Assembly: GCF_016746095.1 (NCBI RefSeq)
Contig: NZ_JAERTY010000013.1
Coordinates: 1-64,000 of the forward strand
Direction: 5' to 3'
Length of the DNA: 64,000 nucleotides
Origin: Sphingobacterium faecale
Lineage (GTDB): Bacteria > Bacteroidota > Bacteroidia > Sphingobacteriales > Sphingobacteriaceae
Part shown: one piece after another, positions 26,948 to 35,403 of the stretch
Position numbering within the stretch: the first letter of the stretch is position 1
How the letters are laid out: each line of letters opens with the position of its first letter
Made by a program: the position numbers and the translations under genes
Notes under the pieces: generated by a model
Told to the model about the DNA's origin: nothing
Database searches by the model: none
The model's input: the letters and a program-made list of their open reading frames with translations, nothing else

Positions 26948-26980
26948 AAAAAGAGACCATCTTTTGGATAGTCTCTTTTT
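26948..26980. terminator. Bidirectional terminator between exonuclease and tRNA-Phe
   Basis: Arms aaaaagagac (26948-26957) and gtctcttttt (26971-26980) around a 13-base loop. It ends the plus-strand operon and the minus-strand tRNA transcript. Confidence 0.85.
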
Positions 26981-26981
26981 G

Positions 26982-27054
26982 TGGTGCCAGCTGGATTCGA
27001 ACCAGCGACACAAGGATTTTCAGTCCTTTGCTCTACCGACTGAGCTATGGCACC
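26982..27054 (-). tRNA. tRNA-Phe (GAA), copy 1
   Basis: 73 bases on the minus strand. Acceptor GGTGCCA/TGGCACC with discriminator A, anticodon loop CTGAAAA, T-arm GCTGG/CCAGC. CCA is not encoded. Identical to copy 2. Confidence 0.96.
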
Positions 27055-27094
27055 TTTTAGCTTTTATTTGAACCTGTGCTAATCAGGTTTTGGG

Positions 27095-27167
27095 TGGTGC
27101 CAGCTGGATTCGAACCAGCGACACAAGGATTTTCAGTCCTTTGCTCTACCGACTGAGCTATGGCACC
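27095..27167 (-). tRNA. tRNA-Phe (GAA), copy 2
   Basis: Identical 73-base gene 40 bases upstream of copy 1 on the same strand. Both are probably made from the promoter at 27202-27209. Confidence 0.96.
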
Positions 27168-27201
27168 TTTTTTTGCTTTCCGTTTTACCGTTCTTGCGAT
27201 G

Positions 27202-27209
27202 CAAATATA
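27202..27209 (-). promoter_or_regulatory. -7 element of the tRNA-Phe pair
   Basis: TATATTTG on the minus strand (27209-27202), 35 bases before the first tRNA. The upstream GTTTCGG at about the -33 distance is only a weak TTTG match. Confidence 0.5.
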
Positions 27210-27379
27210 GCTTCTCTTTTTGAATTCCGAAACATTTATACAAAAAAAAACGCCTTATATGTACAAATCGTTGATTCCTATGGGAATAATTTTTTGTAAA
27301 ATAGGGATAGAGAATGTCTGGACATTTTTGGTCGAGATAAAATTACATGAAATAAACACAGGAATAAATGATTTTAGGG

Positions 27380-27387
27380 TATCTTTG
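27380..27387 (+). promoter_or_regulatory. -7 element of mnmA
   Basis: TATCTTTG 17 bases before ATG 27405; a start about six bases downstream would leave a leader of roughly 12 bases. No clear TTG at -33. Confidence 0.45.
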
Positions 27388-27404
27388 CACTTTATTGGAA
27401 TAAT

Positions 27405-28496
27405 ATGAGTAAAAGAGGAAGAGTATTAGTCGCAATGAGTGGTGGTGTCGATAGTTCAGTAGCTGCTGTTATGTTGCATGAGCAAGGTTACGAAGTGATC
27501 GGTATCACCATGAAAACATGGGATTATGCAAGTTCTGGTGGTTCATCAAAAGAGACGGGGTGTTGTAGCTTAGACAGTATCAATGATGCTCGATCTCTTG
27601 CTGTCAACTACGGCTTTCCACATTTTATCTTGGATATTCGCAATGAATTTGGAGATTACGTTATTGATAATTTTGTAGAGGAGTATATTGCAGGTCGCAC
27701 ACCTAATCCATGTGTGTTATGTAACACGCATATTAAATGGGAAGCACTTATCAAGCGAGCCAATAAATTAGATTGTGAGTTTATTGCTACAGGTCACTAC
27801 GCCAATATCCGCCAACATGACAATGGACGTTATGTGATTTCTAAAGGACTTGATGAACATAAAGATCAGTCTTATGTATTATGGGGGGTCACGCAAGAAA
27901 ACTTAGCAAGAACACAGTTTCCATTAGGAAGTTTTCGTAAGTCTGAAATCAAACAGATGGCCTATGATATGGGACAAAAGGAATTAGCTAACAAGTCCGA
28001 GAGTTATGAGATCTGTTTTGTGCCTAATAATGATTATAGAGAGTTTTTAAGGCATAGAAGACCGAGTTTGGACCAAGAGATAGGTCCAGGTAATTTTATA
28101 CTCTCAGATGGCACGGTTGTGGGCCAACATATAGGTTATCCTTATTTTACAATCGGACAGCGCAAGGGATTGGGAATTGCACTGGGCAAACCGATGTTTG
28201 TGATCGAGATTCTTCCAGAAAGTAATTCTGTTGTTTTGGGAGAAGAGCATGAACTTGAGCGTACACAGGCATTGGTAAGGAATATAAATTTAGTGAAATA
28301 TGCTTCTTTAGAAGAGCCTTTGGAGGCTGTAACAAAAATTCGTTATAAAGATCCAGGTGCTGTGTCCACCTTGATCCAGCAGGGGGATATTATGCAGGTT
28401 GATTTCCCCCATGCCGTAAAAGGGATTGCCCCGGGGCAATCTGCTGTTTTCTATGAAGGGAATGACCTGCTCGGCGGTGGCTTTTTAATGAAGTAA
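27405..28496 (+). CDS. mnmA: tRNA-specific 2-thiouridylase
   Basis: Adds sulphur to U34 of Lys, Glu and Gln tRNAs. The PP-loop AMSGGVDSSVAAVMLHEQGY (about residues 10-29) binds ATP. The two catalytic cysteines sit in TPNPCVLCNTHIKW and SYEICFVPNN, and the GHYAN motif is present. Its 363 residues are normal. It converges on rimK across a palindromic terminator. Confidence 0.95.
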   Translation: MSKRGRVLVAMSGGVDSSVAAVMLHEQGYEVIGITMKTWDYASSGGSSKETGCCSLDSINDARSLAVNYGFPHFILDIRNEFGDYVIDNFVEEYIAGRTPNPCVLCNTHIKWEALIKRANKLDCEFIATGHYANIRQHDNGRYVISKGLDEHKDQSYVLWGVTQENLARTQFPLGSFRKSEIKQMAYDMGQKELANKSESYEICFVPNNDYREFLRHRRPSLDQEIGPGNFILSDGTVVGQHIGYPYFTIGQRKGLGIALGKPMFVIEILPESNSVVLGEEHELERTQALVRNINLVKYASLEEPLEAVTKIRYKDPGAVSTLIQQGDIMQVDFPHAVKGIAPGQSAVFYEGNDLLGGGFLMK

Positions 28497-28521
28497 GCTT
28501 TAGAAATTCTAAAGCTTACTT
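28491..28521. terminator. Bidirectional terminator shared by mnmA and rimK
   Basis: Arms 28491-28505 (aagtaagctttagaa) and 28507-28521 are perfect complements around one base. Both stop codons lie within it. A T run follows on the plus strand. Confidence 0.82.
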
Positions 28522-29441
28522 TCTTTTTTAATTTTTCTCTTTACCACTTGGCTTACGGCCTGTTTGGCTTCATATTGATGTTCGAGGTATTTTATTATTT
28601 CCCCTGCTATATCTTTGTTTGTGGCTTTCTCTATACCTTCTAAGCCAGGGGAAGAGTTTACTTCTAATATCAGCGGACCTCGAGTAGAAGGGAGCATATC
28701 GACCCCGGCTACAGTAAGTCCCATTGCCCGAGCCGCTGCTATTGCGGTTTCTCGCTCTTTCCTTGTCAGCTTTACAATTTCCGCAGTTCCTCCACGGTGT
28801 AGATTGGATCTAAACTCTCCTTCTTTAGCGGTTCGTTTCATAGCACCAACTACTTTGCCATCGACAACGAATGCCCTTATATCTGTTCCTTTTGCTTCTT
28901 TTATATATTCTTGAATCAATATATTATTGCCCAATCCATAAAAAGCTTCGATGACTGAGGATGCAGCTTTTTTGGTTTCAGCCAGTACAACTCCGATTCC
29001 TTGAGTCCCTTCTAATAATTTGATAACAAGAGGTGCTCCGCCGACCATATTGATAAGATCGTCTACATCTGATGCTGTTCTTGCAAACCCCGTAATCGGT
29101 AAGCCTAGTCCAGCGCCAGAAAGGATCTGCATGCAACGTAATTTGTCACGTGATCGTGTGATAGCTTGACTTGGATTTGCCGATATAACATTCATTACTT
29201 CAAATTGACGTACGATTGCTGATCCGTAAAATGTTACGGAAGCGCCGATACGTGGTATTATAGCGTCGATATCCGTTATATTCTCTCCTCTGTAATGGAT
29301 GCTTGGTTTTCCTTGTTGTATCCCTACATAACATTTGCTGTGATCCATCACAACACACTCGTGGCCCCTTGCTGAGGCAGCTTCGACTAGACGTTGTGTG
29401 GAGTATAGATTTTTATTTGTAGATAGTATTGCTATTTTCAC
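28509..29441 (-). CDS. rimK: RimK-type alpha-L-glutamate ligase
   Basis: ATP-grasp enzyme that adds glutamate to the C-terminus of ribosomal protein bS6 in enterobacteria. The family signatures are LKLLEGTQGIGVVLAET in inverted similar form (PLVIKLLEGTQGIGVVLAE), EYIKEAKGTDIRAFVVDGKV and LEVNSSPGLEGIE. Its 310 residues are normal. It follows a RimB-like protease gene by 49 bases. Short basic tail KRKIKKESKL. Confidence 0.9.
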   Translation of the reverse strand: MKIAILSTNKNLYSTQRLVEAASARGHECVVMDHSKCYVGIQQGKPSIHYRGENITDIDAIIPRIGASVTFYGSAIVRQFEVMNVISANPSQAITRSRDKLRCMQILSGAGLGLPITGFARTASDVDDLINMVGGAPLVIKLLEGTQGIGVVLAETKKAASSVIEAFYGLGNNILIQEYIKEAKGTDIRAFVVDGKVVGAMKRTAKEGEFRSNLHRGGTAEIVKLTRKERETAIAAARAMGLTVAGVDMLPSTRGPLILEVNSSPGLEGIEKATNKDIAGEIIKYLEHQYEAKQAVSQVVKRKIKKESKL

Positions 29442-29490
29442 GAATGTGCTTATTTAAAATATAAAACAAATGGGCAGGTTAAAGGTTTGA

Positions 29491-29922
29491 TTAAAAGCTG
29501 TTTCTAGCGAGTCCCTTTTTAGAAACATCAACAAGGAATTTTCCACTGATGAAGTTTCTTCCCAGTAACATAGGGTAAGACATAGAGGAACGATCCCTCA
29601 ATGATAATTTGATATCGAAGAGTTGGTCGAACATGCGGATTTTTGTCAAGAATATATGACGTGTTTCGGTTTGACCAAATGAGCTTTTGACGACACGTTC
29701 GCGATGAATAGGAAAGGTTAATGTCAAGATTTCCTCTTCTTCCAAGTGAGGTTTAATGTGGCAGGTAATAAACCGGTGTCCGTCTTTTTCTATTATTTCA
29801 AAGTCTTCGCAGTGTAACACCGAGGTTTCCGCCCCGGTGTCAATTTTGGACTCTATATTGTACATTCCTAGTTCAGGGAGATCTACAATTTCATATCTGC
29901 CTATGATAAGCTTTTCTTTCAC
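29491..29922 (-). CDS. RimB-like retropepsin-type protein (putative ATP-dependent zinc protease family)
   Basis: A 143-residue member of the family annotated as ATP-dependent zinc protease, now seen as a pepsin-like aspartic protease fold. The DTGAETSVLHCEDFEI motif (Asp about residue 27) is the single-chain retropepsin active site. In Pseudomonas, RimB acts with RimK to control glutamate tails on bS6. It sits three bases behind purM and just before rimK, which supports that pairing. Confidence 0.82.
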   Translation of the reverse strand: MKEKLIIGRYEIVDLPELGMYNIESKIDTGAETSVLHCEDFEIIEKDGHRFITCHIKPHLEEEEILTLTFPIHRERVVKSSFGQTETRHIFLTKIRMFDQLFDIKLSLRDRSSMSYPMLLGRNFISGKFLVDVSKKGLARNSF

Positions 29923-29925
29923 TTA

Positions 29926-31104
29926 CTATTCGTAGATAAATGTTCCGTAAGGCGAAGTTATAGTGACTTGTTTCTTCTCGCTATCTTCTACACGGCCAAT
30001 AATCTGTGCCGGTATTCCAAATGATTTGGAGATTTGAATAATGTCTTGGGCGATAGTTTCAGGTACATATAGCTCCATACGGTGTCCCATATTGAATACT
30101 TTGTACATCTCTTGCCAATCTGTCTTGGATTCTTTTTGAATCAATTCAAAAAGCGGTGGAATTGGAAAAAGGTTGTCCTTGACAACGTGGACATTGTCTA
30201 CAAAATGAAGTACTTTAGTCTGTGCTCCACCTGAGCAGTGTACCATGCCGTCAATCTGCTTTCTGTATTTATCTAATATTACTTTTATCACAGGGGCATA
30301 AGTACGTGTAGGCGAAAGTACAAGCTTACCTGCCGTTACCTGTTCTCCTGTTTCAACGGTTATGAGATCAGTTAATGCTTTTCCTCCAGCAAAAACCAGA
30401 TCGTAAGGTACAGCGGGATCGTAACTTTCAGGATATTTCTCTGCTACGTATTTGCCAAATACGTCGTGGCGGGCAGATGTGAGTCCGTTTGATCCCATTC
30501 CGCCGTTGTATTCGTTTTCATAGGTTGCTTTACCATAAGACGCTAGTCCCACAATGACATTGCCACCTTTTATATTATGATTTGAAATCACCTCTTCGCG
30601 CTTAATTCGGCAGGTCACTGTACTATCCACAATAATGGTTCGTACCAAGTCACCGACATCAGCTGTCTCTCCACCTGTAGAATATATGCCTATTCCAAGA
30701 TTACGAAGGTCAGCAAGAATTTCTTCTGTACCGTTGATTATTTCGGCGATCACTTCTCCAGGAATATTATTTTTATTACGACCGATAGTAGAAGATAGAA
30801 TGATGTTATCAATAGCTCCTACACAAAGCAGATCGTCAAGGTTCATGATAATAGCATCCTGAGCAATACCTTTCCATACCGAGATATCACCAGTTTCTTT
30901 CCAATAGACATAAGCCAGTGAAGATTTGGTGCCAGCGCCATCGGCATGCATGATATTACACCATTCTGTATCACTTCCCAATATATCAGGGATGATCTTG
31001 CAGAAAGCTTTTGGGTATAAACCCTTATCTATATTTTTTATAGCGTTGTGTACGTCCTCTTTCCCTGCGGACACACCTCTTTGATTGTATTTTAAGTCTG
31101 ACAT
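29926..31104 (-). CDS. purM: Phosphoribosylformylglycinamidine cyclo-ligase (AIR synthase)
   Basis: Fifth step of purine synthesis, an ATP-dependent ring closure. Family marks are HADGAGTKSSLAYVYW, the GIAQDAIIMNLDDLLCVGA segment and STGGETADVGDLVRT. The C-terminal NMGHRMELYVPE is also typical. At 392 residues it is longer than the enterobacterial protein (about 345) as in other Bacteroidota. A TATTTTTG box ends seven bases before the ATG, which predicts a very short leader. Confidence 0.93.
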   Translation of the reverse strand: MSDLKYNQRGVSAGKEDVHNAIKNIDKGLYPKAFCKIIPDILGSDTEWCNIMHADGAGTKSSLAYVYWKETGDISVWKGIAQDAIIMNLDDLLCVGAIDNIILSSTIGRNKNNIPGEVIAEIINGTEEILADLRNLGIGIYSTGGETADVGDLVRTIIVDSTVTCRIKREEVISNHNIKGGNVIVGLASYGKATYENEYNGGMGSNGLTSARHDVFGKYVAEKYPESYDPAVPYDLVFAGGKALTDLITVETGEQVTAGKLVLSPTRTYAPVIKVILDKYRKQIDGMVHCSGGAQTKVLHFVDNVHVVKDNLFPIPPLFELIQKESKTDWQEMYKVFNMGHRMELYVPETIAQDIIQISKSFGIPAQIIGRVEDSEKKQVTITSPYGTFIYE

Positions 31105-31111
31105 CTTGCCA

Positions 31112-31119
31112 CAAAAATA
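31112..31119 (-). promoter_or_regulatory. -7 element of purM
   Basis: TATTTTTG (31119-31112, minus strand) seven bases before the purM ATG, implying transcription start at or next to the start codon. Confidence 0.45.
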
Positions 31120-31153
31120 AACATTGCTTATGATTATAACTAAAGTTTTTTTG

Positions 31154-31645
31154 CTACTGTGCTTCCATCTCGAAGACCGAGTCGATTTTCCAGTTTGCTT
31201 TATCTTTGGATGCTGCTACGGCTAGACGGTCACAGCGTTCGTTGAGCGGATGTCCGGCGTGACCTTTCACCCATACCAGTTTTATATCATGGATTTTATA
31301 AGATTGCATTAGACGCAACCATAAATCTTTGTTTTTTTTTCCTTCAAATCCCTTTTTTATCCACCCATAAACCCATTTTTTATCTATAGCATCAATAACA
31401 TACTTAGAGTCAGAGTAGATGGTGACTTTTTGTTTTGTGTTTTTGAGAGCTTCTAAACCTATGATTACAGCCATTAACTCCATCCGGTTGTTTGTTGTTT
31501 TTCGAAATCCTCCGGAAAATTCCTTTTCGATCAATTTGCCATGAAAATCGAGGTTGCTACCATTATAAATAGTTCGCAATATGGTACCATAACCTCCAGG
31601 TCCTGGATTACCACTGGAAGCCCCGTCAGTGTAAAGTTCTATCAT
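31154..31645 (-). CDS. rnhA: Ribonuclease HI
   Basis: Removes RNA from RNA-DNA hybrids. The catalytic carboxylates are visible: Asp7 in ELYTDGASSGNPGPGGYG, Glu53 in NRMELMAVI, Asp79 in IYSDSKYVID and the last Asp in NERCDRLAVAAS. The HAGHPLNER loop is complete. Its 163 residues are normal. A TATTTTTG element ends five bases upstream. Confidence 0.95.
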   Translation of the reverse strand: MIELYTDGASSGNPGPGGYGTILRTIYNGSNLDFHGKLIEKEFSGGFRKTTNNRMELMAVIIGLEALKNTKQKVTIYSDSKYVIDAIDKKWVYGWIKKGFEGKKNKDLWLRLMQSYKIHDIKLVWVKGHAGHPLNERCDRLAVAASKDKANWKIDSVFEMEAQ

Positions 31646-31650
31646 TGTCG

Positions 31651-31658
31651 CAAAAATA
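31651..31658 (-). promoter_or_regulatory. -7 element of rnhA, next to the start codon
   Basis: TATTTTTG at 31658-31651 (minus strand) five bases before ATG 31645. A leaderless message is predicted. Confidence 0.45.
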
Positions 31659-31746
31659 CATTTATTAGACGGACTTCAAAGGAAGTGAAAACTAATTTCT
31701 ATGTGCTGTAATAAACACAGGCTTCATCGTTGTTAGATGGATATTT

Positions 31747-31784
31747 CACAGTTATAATAGCCCTAGTAGGCTACTATAACTGTG
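31747..31784. other. 16-bp hairpin after the secreted-protein gene
   Basis: Arms 31747-31762 and 31769-31784 (cacagttataatagcc and its complement) pair with one A-C mismatch around ctagta. No U-tract. It lies directly downstream of the minus-strand gene at 31795. Confidence 0.7.
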
Positions 31785-31794
31785 TTGAAATGTT

Positions 31795-32433
31795 TTATTT
31801 GCTACTTACGGATACTTTTCCTTCTTTTCCGGGCGATCCCGAATAGATCTGTCCTTGAGGGAGGCCGCGTAGACCGGGAGAAGAAGTCGCTATTCTTGAA
31901 TAGATATTAGATATTTCCGAACTTGGGGTTACACGAAGTCCACCAGGACTGACATCAACAAAAAGGTAGTTTTTCTTTTTTTTGTTGTCCGTTTGGGGAA
32001 CAATTCCTGTAGGTTCGTATAATAGATTTACATTGCCAGCATCTCCATTTGGATAAGTGCGGGTGCCATTATTGGCATCCTGTCCTCGGGCTATTACATA
32101 TAGGGAACCTAACTTGCCGAAGTTGATGTCAATATCAAAATTAGAAGCGTTATTTTGTGCTCCCTGTCCAGAGATAAACGTGCGATCTCCGATTTCAGCA
32201 TATTTAACAACCAGTTTGACATCTTTTTTGCCGTAAAACTGAAGTGATGATTTATCCTTCATGATCAATGTATCGATATGTATAATCGATGAAGAATCTC
32301 TGTTGTTAAAAATCTTCTTCTCCTTTTTATTCAATACTAATTTTTCAAGATGCAATTCTTCTGTCTGTGCCATTGCGATAGAACATAACGCAATCATGAA
32401 AGCGATAAGTCCTGTTGTTTTGTTTCCTTTCAT
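31795..32433 (-). CDS. Secreted protein of unknown function, Gly/Pro-rich end
   Basis: I do not recognise this family. The signal peptide (MKGNKTTGLIAFMIALCSIAMAQ) is clear and ATG 32433 fits it. The mature part of about 190 residues begins with a hydrophobic/charged strand region (IIHIDTLIMKDKSSLQFYG, which looks like a beta-helix turn) and ends with SSPGLRGLPQGQIYSGSPGK, a collagen-like Gly-Pro stretch. It lies between lpxB and rnhA. A surface or extracellular matrix role is possible, but this is speculation. Confidence 0.65.
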   Translation of the reverse strand: MKGNKTTGLIAFMIALCSIAMAQTEELHLEKLVLNKKEKKIFNNRDSSSIIHIDTLIMKDKSSLQFYGKKDVKLVVKYAEIGDRTFISGQGAQNNASNFDIDINFGKLGSLYVIARGQDANNGTRTYPNGDAGNVNLLYEPTGIVPQTDNKKKKNYLFVDVSPGGLRVTPSSEISNIYSRIATSSPGLRGLPQGQIYSGSPGKEGKVSVSSK

Positions 32434-32505
32434 CTGTTTGTACTTTATTGTTAACAATTATTCCATCTTAAATGTAAAGAAGGAACTTGACCTTTGATAC
32501 AAAGT

Positions 32506-33621
32506 TTAGACTACAGTTAGGTACTGAAAGATTAATCGGGCAGTTTTTTCTGATGCACCAGGTGCTCCGAGTTTATCAGCTAACACATCATAGTTTTCTA
32601 ATATGTTATCTCTGTGTTCCTTTTCAGTAAGTATTTTGCCGATTTCGTCTCGGATTTGTCCAGGATTACAATCTTGTTGTATCAGTTCGATTACGGATAG
32701 ATAGTTGTTGATTAGGTTGACCAACGAAATAAACTTAACTTTAACCAATTTGCGTGCTATCCATACACTCACTGGGTTAGCTTTGTAGACAACTACCTGA
32801 GGTACTTTTAATATACCGGTTTCCAATGTCGCCGTACCGCTAGTTACGACAGCGGCTTCTGCATTTCGGAGCAGGTCATAAGTTTGGTTAAATACGATGG
32901 GTATTTCTAGATTTCCTAAATAATTCTTGTAATACAATTGGTCAAAATTTGGAGCACCTGCAATAATGAGCTGATGTTTTGGAAATGCATAGTAGAGCTC
33001 AATCATATCCGGTAGTATTTGCTCAATTTCCATCTTTCTACTCCCTGGTAGTAAAGCGATTATTGGTGCATCTGTGAGTCGGTTATCGTTTCGAAAGTCT
33101 GGGTTAAAACTATAGTGGCTTATAGCATCCAATAGAGGGTTGCCGACATAATCCACCTTCATACCAAATCTTTTGTAAAAATCGACCTCGAAAGGAAGTA
33201 TACAGAACATGTGATCTACTATTTTTTTGATTTTATGTACTCTTCCTTGATTCCAAGCCCATATTTTTGGTGAGATGTAGTAACAGGTTTTTATCTGTAG
33301 GTGTTTTGCAAATGAAGCTATCTTTAAGTTAAAACCAGGGAAGTCTATCAAAATTACCGTGTCGGGCTGATAATCTAAGACATCTTTTTTGACACTTTTT
33401 AAGTTTTTACGTATAGCTCCTATATTTTTGATGACTTCTATAAAGCCCATAAAAGCCATCTGTGAGGTATGTATCAGAGCGGATTGGCCAGCTGCTTCTT
33501 GCATCCGGTCACCACCTACGATCTTGAATTCTGCATCTGGATCTTCCTTCTTCAGCGCCTTGATGAGGTTGGCTCCATGTAGATCTCCCGAAGTTTCTCC
33601 TGCTATAATATAGTACTTCAT
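32506..33621 (-). CDS. lpxB: Lipid-A-disaccharide synthase
   Basis: Joins two acylated glucosamines in lipid A synthesis at the inner membrane. Starts MKYYIIAGETSGDLHGANLI, with ISPKIWAWNQGRVHKIK and LPFEVDFYKRFG in the middle, and SGTATLETGILKVPQVVVYK near the end. Its 371 residues are normal. It is the first gene of a minus-strand run; the upstream gap 33622-33956 holds hairpins, not a clear promoter. Confidence 0.95.
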   Translation of the reverse strand: MKYYIIAGETSGDLHGANLIKALKKEDPDAEFKIVGGDRMQEAAGQSALIHTSQMAFMGFIEVIKNIGAIRKNLKSVKKDVLDYQPDTVILIDFPGFNLKIASFAKHLQIKTCYYISPKIWAWNQGRVHKIKKIVDHMFCILPFEVDFYKRFGMKVDYVGNPLLDAISHYSFNPDFRNDNRLTDAPIIALLPGSRKMEIEQILPDMIELYYAFPKHQLIIAGAPNFDQLYYKNYLGNLEIPIVFNQTYDLLRNAEAAVVTSGTATLETGILKVPQVVVYKANPVSVWIARKLVKVKFISLVNLINNYLSVIELIQQDCNPGQIRDEIGKILTEKEHRDNILENYDVLADKLGAPGASEKTARLIFQYLTVV

Positions 33622-33748
33622 ATATAAATCATTTATCTTTCCCTTGCTTTACCATTTAGATAACAACAATTATATGTGTCAGCAAACGACCATGTTTTTT
33701 TTCAATCTAGCTGTTCTGTATCGAGTGTTAAACCTACGTAAATTCTCT

Positions 33749-33894
33749 ATCACACGCAATATAATTGCGTGATAATATAAGACGAATTTTGTGGTACTTT
33801 TTATCCATTTAGTTTTTTTATGGATAAAATAATAAGTGTTCTTCTAATAAGGATGCAACGCATATATCATTTCCATAATTAAGGAAAGTTGCAT
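33749..33894. other. Hairpin-rich gap between porin and lpxB
   Basis: The 335-base gap (33622-33956) has no gene I can support. It contains three inverted repeats in a row: 33749-33775 (tatcac and gcaat against attgc and gtgata, two-base bulge), 33799-33829 (ttttatccat against atggataaaa, 11-base loop) and 33853-33894 (atgcaac against gttgcat, with inner tttcc/ggaaa). The terminator at 33901 follows. A small RNA read on the plus strand would end at that terminator, but I see no matching promoter. Confidence 0.4.
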
Positions 33895-33900
33895 ATCAAA

Positions 33901-33930
33901 AAAAAACGCCAACTCTTGTCAGCGTTTTTT
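33901..33930. terminator. Terminator after the porin gene
   Basis: aaaaaacgc (33901-33909) pairs with gcgtttttt (33922-33930), loop of 12 bases. Works for the minus-strand porin and for any plus-strand transcript from the hairpin gap. Confidence 0.8.
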
Positions 33931-33956
33931 GGGGATGCGTTGTTTTAGAAAATATG

Positions 33957-35186
33957 TTATATACCAAGTTCTACCTGAAACATGCCGCCCCATGAATTTT
34001 TGTTGTTTGAATTACCATAATTCCCGCCTTTAACCATATAATTTGCATTGAGCTGGAATTTGAGACGGTGTGCTTTCATGTATTTGGTGAGTCCCAATTC
34101 CAATACCTCGGTCTGTACCTCGAAGTCCGAGATTTGTTGATGGGGTTTTAAATATGTATAGCGGCCGGCTATTTCATAACCATGATTCATCAGATACGAG
34201 GTCTGCTGATTCACACCCCAACCTTTGTAGGCATAAGTATCTTCGGGTTTATCCTCTTTTGTCTTATTAAGCGGGTTGTCCACATCTCTACGCATATATT
34301 CTACCTGATAGGCAAACCCCTGATATTTAAATATTGCATCCGCAAAGGAAGTTTTGAGTGTAAAAGGGTTCTGTACGTATTTCCCTGTTTGTCCTCCTTC
34401 CCGGATGGTTCTGTCATTGTAACTGTAACCACCACCTAGCGATAGTTTAGGTCTTTTTTCTCGTTCAATATCACCTTCTGAATAGTCGCCGTCGTTAGTA
34501 AAATCTCCAAAAGGCAAAAACTCGACACGTCCTGTATAGGCTAGACCATCGTCGGTTGAGTTGGCTGGTCTTCCTTCTCCCGTTGATACAGCGGCTTTTG
34601 CATTGATTGGCATATCGCCCAGCTTCTTGCTAAGATTGAAGCTCACACCAAAATCCCTATCAATGGTAAAGTTTGAATTGACCAGCGATCTGTCAGCAAA
34701 TTGAAGGGAACCTGAAGAGTTGACTCGCTGTCTGTTTCCCGGTAACTTGTTTTGCCCAAAAGAGATATAGAAATCGTCAGAGAAATTGTAGAATATTACC
34801 GCATCGCGGACGATATTGGGAATGCCTGTGTCATCAAAATCCTGATCACTCCTGGTAAAGGCCAGTTGAACAGAGTAGGATATTTTAGGTGTGTAGATAT
34901 AACCATCCATCCTCATCCGCAAACGACGTATTCGTGCGTCAAATTTTCCATTGCTTTCGCCATCCAGCACATTGCTATAACCGAGTCTATTCTGCATTCT
35001 AAATCTGAAATTAGTGTAGAAAAGAGAATCTTTTGAGGTGTATTGAATTCCTTTAAAGTTGAGAATAGTAGCACGGTCGTCCCGTTCCTGTCCTTTTAAT
35101 GCACCTATGCTAATAAGCAAAAACAAAGGCGTTGTAATCCATTTTTTTTTACTCAAAAAAAACGTTCGAAAATTGCGGTACTGCAT
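33957..35186 (-). CDS. Porin of the phosphate-selective OprO/OprP-like family
   Basis: Outer-membrane beta barrel of 409 residues. The signal peptide ends around LKGQERDD. The front part has RFRMQNRLGYSNVLDGES and the RIRRLRMRMDGYIY stretch, which matches the typical start of this family. The FGQNKLPGNRQRV stretch and the aspartate-rich loops follow, ending FQVELGI. Substrate specificity is not readable; phosphate is only the family name. It is a single gene. Confidence 0.78.
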   Translation of the reverse strand: MQYRNFRTFFLSKKKWITTPLFLLISIGALKGQERDDRATILNFKGIQYTSKDSLFYTNFRFRMQNRLGYSNVLDGESNGKFDARIRRLRMRMDGYIYTPKISYSVQLAFTRSDQDFDDTGIPNIVRDAVIFYNFSDDFYISFGQNKLPGNRQRVNSSGSLQFADRSLVNSNFTIDRDFGVSFNLSKKLGDMPINAKAAVSTGEGRPANSTDDGLAYTGRVEFLPFGDFTNDGDYSEGDIEREKRPKLSLGGGYSYNDRTIREGGQTGKYVQNPFTLKTSFADAIFKYQGFAYQVEYMRRDVDNPLNKTKEDKPEDTYAYKGWGVNQQTSYLMNHGYEIAGRYTYLKPHQQISDFEVQTEVLELGLTKYMKAHRLKFQLNANYMVKGGNYGNSNNKNSWGGMFQVELGI

Positions 35187-35403
35187 TGTTATTCTTTAAA
35201 TTTAAAATCTAATTTGGGTATGTGGTGTTAAGTCTTAGTGATTTAACATTAATTTTACGCAAATATAAGATTAATGAAAAGAACACAAAGTGTTAAATTT
35301 CAAGGTAATCATTTAATAACATTGTGTTAACATTTTATTAATACAAATAAAAAAGTACCTTGTCAATAGAATCAGAATTGCTGAAATTTAGTCGGTGTAT
35401 ATT

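Noticed and set aside
26982..27167. tRNA-Phe pair as an attachment site for an integrated element
   Set aside because: The copies are complete genes and no integrase or element lies between or beside them.
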